The translations under genes were made by a program, and so were the position numbers. A model generated the notes under the pieces. The model saw nothing but the letters and a program-made list of their open reading frames with translations, had not been told where the DNA came from and did not search any database. Positions 15,793-21,748 of a stretch of DNA of 21,748 nt are shown here, piece by piece (position 1 is the first letter of the stretch; each line of letters opens with the position of its first letter). This DNA comes from Segetibacter sp. (lineage in GTDB: Bacteria; Bacteroidota; Bacteroidia; Chitinophagales; Chitinophagaceae): assembly GCA_030146445.1 (NCBI GenBank), contig JASLBT010000355.1, positions 1 through 21,748 of the forward strand, in the 5' to 3' direction.

Positions 15793-16164
15793 ATGGTACT
15801 AACGAACGATAACAAACTAAAGAAGGTAGTGGTGATTGGTGACCGGGTACTTATCCGGCTAACAAAGCCGGAGGATCGTACCGAGAGTGGTTTGTTTCTA
15901 CCTCCTGGTGTGCAGGAGAAAGAAAAGGTTCAGCAAGGATACGTGATCAAGACAGGACCAGGCTACGCCATTCCGATGCCGGTTGAAAATGAACCCTGGA
16001 AATCGGAAGAGGAGCAAGTGAAATATATACCGTTACAGGTCAGGGAAGGCGACCTGGCAATTTTTCTCCTGAATGGCGCAACCGAGGTGATGTACCAGGG
16101 CGACAAATATTATATTGTACCGCAGGGAGCAATACTCATGCTCGAGCGCGAGGAAGACTTATAG
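15793..16164 (+). CDS. GroES-like (Cpn10-fold) protein, not next to groEL
   Basis: A 123-residue protein with the Cpn10 pattern: VVVIGDRVLIRLTKPEDRTESGLFLPPG near the N-terminus, then QQGYVIKTGPGY in the position of the GroES GEVLAVG strand, and a C-terminal VREGDLAIFLLNGATEVMYQGDKYYIVPQGAILMLE corresponding to the GroES VKVGDxVLF...YLIMxEEDILA part. It is about 25 residues longer than GroES because of an insertion around AIPMPVENEPWKSEEEQVKYIPL. The mobile-loop region (ESGLFLPPGVQEKEK) differs from the GroES IVL-type loop, although a GLFLP hydrophobic edge is present. No groEL is adjacent. It is probably a paralogue annotated as a GroES-family co-chaperone; interaction with GroEL is inferred, not shown. 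Confidence 0.85.
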   Translation: MVLTNDNKLKKVVVIGDRVLIRLTKPEDRTESGLFLPPGVQEKEKVQQGYVIKTGPGYAIPMPVENEPWKSEEEQVKYIPLQVREGDLAIFLLNGATEVMYQGDKYYIVPQGAILMLEREEDL

Positions 16165-16247
16165 TGCCGGCTGCACTGATCTTCGCCTACCCCATAATGA
16201 CAACAGGGGTTCTTTTGTTCCCAGCGAATGTAACCAGATGGGCTTTG

Positions 16248-16286
16248 GTCGCCCGCCCGGATGAACCCGGTTCGGACGGGGGCGAC
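16248..16286. repeat. Nested inverted repeat between convergent genes
   Basis: The outer arms GTCGCCC (16248-16254) and GGGCGAC (16280-16286) are perfect; inside are CCG/CGG and a core GAACC-C-GGTTC (16263-16273). A 3-nt mismatch and a 2-nt bulge interrupt the stem. About 39 nt, strongly GC-rich, with no T-run on either side, so not a standard intrinsic terminator. A second small hairpin, ACCCC (16189-16193) with GGGGT (16206-16210), lies just upstream and is followed by a T-rich stretch that could weakly terminate the GroES-like gene. Confidence 0.6.
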
Positions 16287-16337
16287 ACTTCGTTCATAGG
16301 CACGACCCTTTGCAGCTTAGGTGTAAATACCACTTTA

Positions 16338-16739
16338 CTACTTAAAGGTTTCTGGAAAAATGTAAGGAATAAGTACAATGCTTACGCCTATGATAATCCA
16401 TATGACGGGAATGAGGTAGCCATTTACAAAGTCGTGCACCAGGAACCGGCTTGCATCATCGGGGTGAACCAGAAGCGTAAGTTTAGCCCCGTCTTTATAT
16501 ATGGGGCGCCCGGGATTATCTTCCCCGCAGATCATTTGTTTTGTCTCACCCGACTTATCTGTGAACTCGACAATGGGCGCATAAAAGTATTTTGGGCCCA
16601 TCAAAGGATCTTCCACTGTCTTTATATCGTTGCCAACGATGGTTGCTGAAACTTTGTAGTAATTTCTCACCTTACGTACGTATGTATAAAGCCGGTAAAA
16701 GCTAAGACCTAAAATCAGAGCAGCAAGAAACCATAGCAT
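16338..16739 (-). CDS. Small DUF3592-like membrane protein
   Basis: From ATG 16739 the protein is 133 residues: an N-terminal helix (MLWFLAALILGLSFYRLY), a basic segment RKVRNYYK, a beta-rich domain (residues about 28-98, including APIVEFTDKSGETKQMICG and LTLLVHPDDASRFLV), and a C-terminal helix (LIPVIWIIIGVSIVLIPYIF). This arrangement matches DUF3592-type proteins, which have no established function. The frame is open back to 16895, but that 52-residue extension is encoded across repeat copy B and the promoter of the divergent DUF853 gene, so the inner ATG is preferred. The family call is moderate. Confidence 0.7.
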   Translation of the reverse strand: MLWFLAALILGLSFYRLYTYVRKVRNYYKVSATIVGNDIKTVEDPLMGPKYFYAPIVEFTDKSGETKQMICGEDNPGRPIYKDGAKLTLLVHPDDASRFLVHDFVNGYLIPVIWIIIGVSIVLIPYIFPETFK

Positions 16740-16771
16740 AGTGGATGTATTAATTTCAATGCGGTTGGCTG

Positions 16772-16851
16772 CATTGCTGAATAAAGTTAAAGCGTACAAG
16801 AGTGCGACGCAAGTAAAGCATAACCAGTGATATTCCGCCGGGTCCATAAAA
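16772..16851 (+). repeat. Interspersed repeat, copy B (upstream of DUF853 ATPase)
   Basis: Contains CATTGCTGAATA (16772-16783), GTACAAGAGTGCGAC (16794-16808) and GCCGGGTCCATAAAA (16837-16851), each identical to copy A at 4370-4472 on the minus strand and in the same order. The second spacer is 22 nt shorter than in copy A. It ends 52 nt before the DUF853 start and lies upstream of the -7 box at 16865-16872. Confidence 0.75.
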
Positions 16852-16864
16852 TTATCACAAGTAC

Positions 16865-16872
16865 TATGTTTG
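16865..16872 (+). promoter_or_regulatory. Candidate -7 box for DUF853 ATPase gene
   Basis: TATGTTTG matches TAnnTTTG exactly and ends 31 nt before the start codon. No TTTG is found at the -33 position, which instead falls on the GGGTCC end of repeat copy B. Confidence 0.5.
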
Positions 16873-16903
16873 CGTTCAAATCGTAACTTCCTCAAAATTT
16901 CTG

Positions 16904-18460
16904 ATGATGCCAGACAAACAAACGTTTGCAGCAGCTATAACCGCCGGCTATACCTTCAAGGGTGAAAGTGTAAAACTCGGCGGGGCGATATTGAACGGAG
17001 AAGTTGTGCCAGGCGCAGATGTTTTCCTGCCTTTAAAAACAATGAACCGTCATGGGCTCATTGCCGGCGCGACCGGCACAGGCAAAACGAAAACGCTGCA
17101 GTTGATGAGCGAAGCCTTGAGCGACGCAAGTGTTCCCACCTTGCTGCTCGACATAAAAGGTGACCTGAGTGGTATTGCCATGCCCGGGAGCTCTAATGAA
17201 AAAATTGTAGAGAGGAGCAATACGTTAAAAATCCCATACTCGCCAACCGGCTACCCGGTTGAACTTATGACGCTGACGAATACCGGTGGCGTAAAGCTTA
17301 AGGCGACGGTAACGGAATTTGGGCCGGTGCTACTTACGAAGATCCTGGGTTTAAACGACACCCAGGGCGGTCTTGTTGCTGTAATCTTTAAGTATTGCGA
17401 CGATCATAAACTACCACTGCTCGACCTGAAAGATTTCATAAAGGTGCTGCAATATATCGGTGCCGAAGGCAAAGCAGATCTTGAAAAAAGCTACGGAAAA
17501 ATTTCGACCACCAGCACAGGAACAATATTGCGCAAGGTGGTAGAACTGCAACAACAGGGTGCCGATATCTTTTTTGGTGAACGAAGTTTTGAGGTGGAGG
17601 ACCTGATGCGCATAAGCGATGATGGGCGGGGTATGATCAACGTGTTAAGGGTAACTGATCTGCAGGATAAGCCAAAGCTGTTTTCGACGTTTATGCTTCA
17701 ACTGCTTGCCGAGCTTTATGCCATATCGCCCGAAGAAGGCGACCTCGACAAACCGAAATTGGTGATGTTTATCGACGAAGCCCACCTGATCTTCCAGGAA
17801 GCAAGCGATGCCCTGATGCAACAGATTGAAACGGTCGTAAAGCTTATACGCTCAAAAGGTATCGGGATATTTTTCGTTACGCAAAATCCTATGGATGTGC
17901 CTGCGGGCGTACTTGGTCAGTTGGGCATGAAAGTTCAACACGCGCTCAGGGCGTTTACCGCAGTGGACCGGAAAGTAATTAAACAAACCGCCGAGAACTA
18001 CCCGGAAACCGAGTTCTACAAAACCGACGACCTGATAACAGGATTGGGTATAGGAGAGGCACTTGTGACCCTGCTAAATGAAAAGGGCATACCAACACCG
18101 CTTGCGCACGTGATGCTCCGGCCACCCCGCAGCAGAATGGACGTCTTGAGCGCCGAAGAAATAGAAAGCATTACCCGCAAGAGCAAACTTGCGGCTAAAT
18201 ACAACCAGCCAATTGATAGTGAAAGCGCCTACGAAATATTGAACGCAAAATTGGAAGAAGCAGCATCGAAAACAACACGCGAGCGCGAGGTAATTGAAGA
18301 AGCAAAAGCGGGTAGAAAAGCAGCAAAAGAAGAACCGGGATTTTTCGACAACCCGATGGTAAAAAGCGTTGGCAAAACTGCGGCGAATATCATCACGCGG
18401 AGCCTTTTGGGTGCACTCGGGCTTGGCGGACGGACAAGTCGCAAAAAAAGCTGGTTCTAA
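16904..18460 (+). CDS. DUF853 / HerA-YjgR-like P-loop ATPase
   Basis: A 518-residue FtsK/HerA-superfamily ATPase of the YjgR type (DUF853). Walker A GATGTGKT is at 55-62, Walker B LVMFIDEA at 286-293, and the IFFVTQNPMDVPAGVLGQLGMKVQHALRAFT segment is the typical sensor/arginine-bearing region. The N-terminus has the short beta-barrel-like HAS remnant (VKLGGAILNGEVVPGADVFLPL). A charged, Lys/Glu/Ala-rich linker (about 440-475) precedes a C-terminal GALGLGG tail ending in basic residues. Family members are uncharacterised in most bacteria; DNA-related motor activity is inferred from the fold. No NurA-like nuclease is adjacent, which argues against a HerA-NurA end-resection pair. The start could be either of two adjacent ATGs (16904, 16907). 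Confidence 0.93.
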   Translation: MMPDKQTFAAAITAGYTFKGESVKLGGAILNGEVVPGADVFLPLKTMNRHGLIAGATGTGKTKTLQLMSEALSDASVPTLLLDIKGDLSGIAMPGSSNEKIVERSNTLKIPYSPTGYPVELMTLTNTGGVKLKATVTEFGPVLLTKILGLNDTQGGLVAVIFKYCDDHKLPLLDLKDFIKVLQYIGAEGKADLEKSYGKISTTSTGTILRKVVELQQQGADIFFGERSFEVEDLMRISDDGRGMINVLRVTDLQDKPKLFSTFMLQLLAELYAISPEEGDLDKPKLVMFIDEAHLIFQEASDALMQQIETVVKLIRSKGIGIFFVTQNPMDVPAGVLGQLGMKVQHALRAFTAVDRKVIKQTAENYPETEFYKTDDLITGLGIGEALVTLLNEKGIPTPLAHVMLRPPRSRMDVLSAEEIESITRKSKLAAKYNQPIDSESAYEILNAKLEEAASKTTREREVIEEAKAGRKAAKEEPGFFDNPMVKSVGKTAANIITRSLLGALGLGGRTSRKKSWF

Positions 18461-18530
18461 GCTATATTATCCTTTAAAAACATAAAGTTGCCGTAAGGCT
18501 ATTGCTGCGTAGGCGGAAGTTGTTTGGCAA

Positions 18531-20441
18531 TTATGAGTTCACCCGGCTTACCATACCCGGGTTGTTCATGACAATAATCTTCTCTGCCTGCAGGTAGTCC
18601 AAAACTTTCCAGAGCTTTTCCCTTTTTATGCCCGTGAGCTTGTCGATCAGCGTCTTTACTTCCATTCCGGCGCTCGGAATGGTTTCCAAAATTTTTGTGC
18701 GGATCAACAGGAAGTCTTCCCTGGAAAGATGCAGGTTTTTTAAATGAAGGCAATTGTCGCAGACTCCGCATCGGCCAGGTGCCATATCGCCGAAGTACCC
18801 GCCAATGAAGCTGCTCCGGCAACCCGGTTGTAAGTTAACATAGGCAAGCATAGCGTCTATTCGCTGTTTGAACTGCAATTTTCTTTCGAGGTAAGCCCCC
18901 TTGTTGAAACTAAGGTAAGCTGCCGGAGCCCTGTTTTGGTTGAAGTATACCTGCGGTGTTTCCCTTTGCGGGTAGTACTTTAGAATGCCAAAACCTTCCA
19001 TGGACGAGAGATTTGAACGAAGAATTCCGGGGCTCATCTTTGTAACCCTGCAGAGCAGGGACTCATTTACCGAAACCACGTTGTCGAAGACGCCCTGGTA
19101 AGTACGCAGCAACATCTTGATGAATTCCTGGTGTTCAGGATGAGCGTGTTGAAATTGATCAAGAGACTCCTTATCGCAGGTAAAGCCAAGTTTACCGGGT
19201 AAAAATACCTGTTCATTAAAAGTCAGGTGACCGTCTTGTTCAAGTGCTTTTAAAGCTGCCATTACCAGGAAGATGTCAAGATCAAATTGCCGCACAAAAT
19301 CGTTGATGTTAAAGTCAAAATACATGCCTTCGCCTGAGCCAACCGGAAGCTGAAGAAAGTTAGCGAGCGCCTGGTATATTTTCCTGATTTCATCAACTCC
19401 CGGGTAACGGACCTCAGGTAAGTGTTCAAGTTCGGCTAATTCTCTGGCGCGGTACAACAATACGGCAAAGGAACGATTGCCATCCCTTCCTGCACGTCCC
19501 GCCTCCTGGTAATAACTTTCGAGGCTATCCGGTACATCCATATGTATCACGGTTCTTACGTCGGGTTTGTCGATACCCATTCCAAATGCATTGGTACAAA
19601 CCATTACGGTGGTCTGGTTTCTGATCCAGCTTTCCTGCTTTTCGTTACGAACTTCCTGCAACAAGCCGGCGTGGTAATAATCGGCTGAAATATTGTTGCG
19701 TGTGAGCTCCTCCGCTATTTCCTTGCAGCGTTTACGTTTATTGCAGTAGACAATTGCTGAACCCGGAACTTTCCGTAGTACGTCGAGCAGTTTATTGAGT
19801 TTGCTATCGGCATTGAATGCGCTGTAAGAAAGGTTTGGCCGCAGAAAAGATTGCCTGAATACCGATGTGTTTGTGAACTTCAGTTTGGAACAGATGTCGT
19901 CTTGTACAGCCGCTGTGGCAGAAGCCGTTAACGCGAGAACGGGTATCTTTCCCAACTCTTCTCTCAACTGAACTATCCTTAAATACGCAGGGCGGAAATC
20001 GTAGCCCCATTGCGAAATACAATGCGCCTCATCTACTGCAACCAGGTTGATCTTCAACTTTGGAAGAAAGGCTTTGAACAGATTCGTCTCGAGCCGTTCC
20101 GGCGATAAGTAAAGAAATTTGAAGTCGCCAAAGGCGGCATTCTGAAAGGCCTCTTCCACGTCGTAAAAAGTCATTCCGCTGTGAATGGACAGAGCCGGAA
20201 TGTTTCTCCGTTTTAGTTGCTCCACCTGGTCCTTCATAAGGGCAATCAGCGGGCTGATGACCAGGCACAATCCATCCTGCATAAGTGCGGGGATCTGAAA
20301 ACAAATCGATTTGCCACCCCCTGTAGGCAATAGCGCAAGCGTGTCGTTGCCGGCCAACACCGAAGTGATTATTTCTTCCTGGATGGGCCTGAAAGCAGTA
20401 TGACCCCAATGATGTTTAAGCAGTTCCAGCGGGGCGGGCAC
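18531..20441 (-). CDS. recQ: ATP-dependent DNA helicase RecQ, HRDC-less form
   Basis: A 636-residue 3'-5' helicase of recombination and fork repair. In order: Q-motif region FRPIQEEII (Q21), Walker A TGGGKS (40-45), DEAH (137-140) in VAVDEAHCISQWGYDFRP, motif III LTASAT, motif V TNAFGMGIDKPDVR, and motif VI YYQEAGRAGRDG (310-321). The RecQ-specific zinc site has C541, C558, C561 and C564 (GRCGVCDNC). A winged-helix-like tail (about 572-632) ends the protein; no HRDC domain is seen, so it is the shorter RecQ class. The start is GTG at 20441 (MPAPLELLKHHWGHTAFRP), which fits family N-termini. It converges with the DUF853 gene (70-nt gap) and lies 122 nt after the P-type ATPase on the same strand. 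Confidence 0.95.
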   Translation of the reverse strand: MPAPLELLKHHWGHTAFRPIQEEIITSVLAGNDTLALLPTGGGKSICFQIPALMQDGLCLVISPLIALMKDQVEQLKRRNIPALSIHSGMTFYDVEEAFQNAAFGDFKFLYLSPERLETNLFKAFLPKLKINLVAVDEAHCISQWGYDFRPAYLRIVQLREELGKIPVLALTASATAAVQDDICSKLKFTNTSVFRQSFLRPNLSYSAFNADSKLNKLLDVLRKVPGSAIVYCNKRKRCKEIAEELTRNNISADYYHAGLLQEVRNEKQESWIRNQTTVMVCTNAFGMGIDKPDVRTVIHMDVPDSLESYYQEAGRAGRDGNRSFAVLLYRARELAELEHLPEVRYPGVDEIRKIYQALANFLQLPVGSGEGMYFDFNINDFVRQFDLDIFLVMAALKALEQDGHLTFNEQVFLPGKLGFTCDKESLDQFQHAHPEHQEFIKMLLRTYQGVFDNVVSVNESLLCRVTKMSPGILRSNLSSMEGFGILKYYPQRETPQVYFNQNRAPAAYLSFNKGAYLERKLQFKQRIDAMLAYVNLQPGCRSSFIGGYFGDMAPGRCGVCDNCLHLKNLHLSREDFLLIRTKILETIPSAGMEVKTLIDKLTGIKREKLWKVLDYLQAEKIIVMNNPGMVSRVNS

Positions 20442-20563
20442 AAGGATAGTTTATGGTTAAGGTATTCAGGTAATGGTACCTGGCAAAAAAGCTTTCCTGC
20501 AACCGGATCATTGCTCTGGATAACATGTTGGTCGGATTACCGGCGAAACAATTTGAACCGGGA

Positions 20564-21748
20564 TTAGTCGAGTTTTTTCCAGTTTAGCCATAAGGAGTTC
20601 CCCGCCAGCACCAGGTCACTCAGACCCATCACCAGCGCACCCCCGGTAGGTGTAAGCAGACCCACTGCTGCAATCGGGATAGCGATGATGTTGTACAGGA
20701 ATGCCCAGAAAAGATTACTCTTTACCGTGCCATACGTATGTTTCCCGAGCTGCATGGCCATAGGTAATTTTTTCAAGCCGTTGTTCATCAACACAACGGA
20801 TGCACTTTGAATGGCGAGTTGCGAAGCCGCACTAAGCGAAACACTGATGGATGCTCTTGCCAACGCCGGTGCATCGTTTATACCATCACCCACCATAACC
20901 GTGGGGGCGGCTGAGCTTAATTGTTCGATCTTCTCCAGCTTCTGTTGCGGAGTTTGGCCGGCGAATACTTCATCGATGTTCAACTGTTCTGCCACAAGCC
21001 TGCACTTCTCTTCCGTATCTCCACTTAACAAGATCGTTTTTATCTGGTGCTTGCGGCAAAACGCCATTACCTCTGCCGCTTCCGGTCTTATTTCGTCCGC
21101 TATGTCGAGCCAGCCAATCACCGCGCCGTTTTTAATTACATACAAGGGGTGGTCATTGCCTGTAATCGACGGATGGATTTTGTCTGACCCGATCAGGAAT
21201 ATGTTGCCTTCCTTATCCTGTCCCTGCATCCCCAGCCCACGGAGTTCTTCGATTTTCTTCCATTTTATCGGAGCAGTAGTTTTCCACTGGCTCGAGATGC
21301 TTTTAGCAATGGGGTGATTGGAAAACTTTTCAAGTGAGTAAACCAGCCTGCGAAAAGTTTCATCATCCCCTTCGAAGTACTTATGAGCAGACACCTTGAA
21401 CTGCCCGGTGGTAAGGGTACCGGTCTTATCAAAAACCATCTGCTTAACCGTTCTGAAGAGTTCCATACTCTTCGAGTCGGTATAAAGAATGCCATGTCTT
21501 GCTGCACGCCCAAGGCCCACGGCTATTGCCGCCGGGGTAGCCAGGCCCATTGCACAAGGGCAGGCAATCACCAGCACCGCAATGGAGCGCATCAGGCTTT
21601 CCTGGAAAGAATGGTTTGCCAGGAAGTAATTACCCGCGACGGTTAAAACCGCGATAGCAAGGACCACTGGTACGAATATTCCGCTGATCTTATCAGCAAG
21701 TTGCTGAACGGGTGGCTTATGACCCTGCGCCTTCTTCATCATGTCGAC
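20564..21748 (-). CDS. Copper-type P1B ATPase, C-terminal part (window edge)
   Basis: The frame is open to the right edge, so the N-terminal metal-binding domains, first helices and most of the actuator domain lie outside; ATGs at 21742 and 21739 are internal. About 394 residues remain. Counting from 21742: AQGHKPPVQQLADKISG follows the actuator domain; the transmembrane metal site is CPC (61-63); DKTGT (105-109) holds the phosphorylated aspartate; SNHP (H143) is the P1B nucleotide-binding motif; GDGINDAPAL (286-295) closes the P domain. The final helices show LYNIIAIPIAAVG and MGLSDLVLAGNSLWL. CPC plus HP motifs indicate a Cu(I)-type exporter (CopA/CtpA-like), although the last-helix MxxSS copper motif reads MGLSD. 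It precedes recQ on the same strand. Confidence 0.94.
   Translation of the reverse strand, partial: VDMMKKAQGHKPPVQQLADKISGIFVPVVLAIAVLTVAGNYFLANHSFQESLMRSIAVLVIACPCAMGLATPAAIAVGLGRAARHGILYTDSKSMELFRTVKQMVFDKTGTLTTGQFKVSAHKYFEGDDETFRRLVYSLEKFSNHPIAKSISSQWKTTAPIKWKKIEELRGLGMQGQDKEGNIFLIGSDKIHPSITGNDHPLYVIKNGAVIGWLDIADEIRPEAAEVMAFCRKHQIKTILLSGDTEEKCRLVAEQLNIDEVFAGQTPQQKLEKIEQLSSAAPTVMVGDGINDAPALARASISVSLSAASQLAIQSASVVLMNNGLKKLPMAMQLGKHTYGTVKSNLFWAFLYNIIAIPIAAVGLLTPTGGALVMGLSDLVLAGNSLWLNWKKLD

Noticed and set aside
16164..16649. 161-codon plus-strand frame after the GroES-like gene
   Set aside because: It overlaps the DUF3592-like gene on the other strand and crosses the inverted-repeat cluster; its translation shows no domain.
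16904..20441. Possible defence or repair island formed by the HerA-like ATPase and RecQ
   Set aside because: The genes are convergent, not an operon. The ATPase is the DUF853/YjgR type without a NurA or SIR2 partner, and both are common housekeeping genes.
20811..21317. 168-codon plus-strand frame antisense to the P-type ATPase
   Set aside because: The minus strand encodes DKTGT-to-GDGIND ATPase sequence throughout, so this is a shadow.
21743..21748. Window ends in GTCGAC, a SalI recognition site
   Set aside because: It could reflect a cloning boundary, but six bases occur often by chance and the ATPase frame runs through it normally.

Overview
The window looks like a housekeeping stretch of a Bacteroidota chromosome, probably from the Chitinophagaceae or a close relative. 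Three things support this: the gene set (a DUF3098 gene between ftsX and uppP, a UMF1-type transporter, an orphan divergent GroES-like protein, a Bacteroidota-type LeuRS), the general absence of strong Shine-Dalgarno sites, and several upstream elements matching the Bacteroidota -7 consensus TAnnTTTG. The family-level guess is from memory of these proteins and was not tested. No rRNA, tRNA, CRISPR array, transposase, integrase or phage gene is visible. Both ends cut genes: greA at the left and a copper-type P-type ATPase at the right.

Left part (1-4600): the 3' part of greA with a strong intrinsic terminator, a HIT-family hydrolase, ruvC on the minus strand, then a divergent pair of overlapping genes for a polytopic LPG-synthase-TM/flippase-like membrane protein and a DUF3108 exported protein. 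A metallo-beta-lactamase-fold hydrolase converges on them.

Middle-left (4600-8450, all minus strand): ftsX, DUF3098, uppP and a UMF1-family MFS transporter. ftsX and uppP link to cell division and to recycling of the peptidoglycan lipid carrier. An intrinsic terminator separates DUF3098 from uppP.

Middle (8413-13784): a 39-bp dyad carrying outward-facing -7-like elements lies between ftsX and leuS. It is followed by a roughly 280-nt leuS leader, leuS, an M23-type peptidase without a signal peptide, a convergent single-cysteine thioredoxin-fold protein, and a 566-nt stretch without a recognisable gene.

Right part (13785-21748): ruvB, a bidirectional terminator, an OmpR/PhoB-type response regulator, a GroES-like protein, a small DUF3592-like membrane protein, a DUF853 (HerA/YjgR-like) ATPase, a RecQ helicase without HRDC domain, and the C-terminal half of a CopA-type ATPase. 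ruvC, ruvB, recQ and the HerA-like ATPase give the window a recombination/repair flavour, but they are not in one operon.

The most interesting non-genic signal is a two-copy interspersed element (4370-4472 minus, 16772-16851 plus). It has three perfectly conserved 12-15-nt blocks separated by diverged spacers, and each copy lies in the same orientation just upstream of a gene. I did not find a convincing new multi-gene system.
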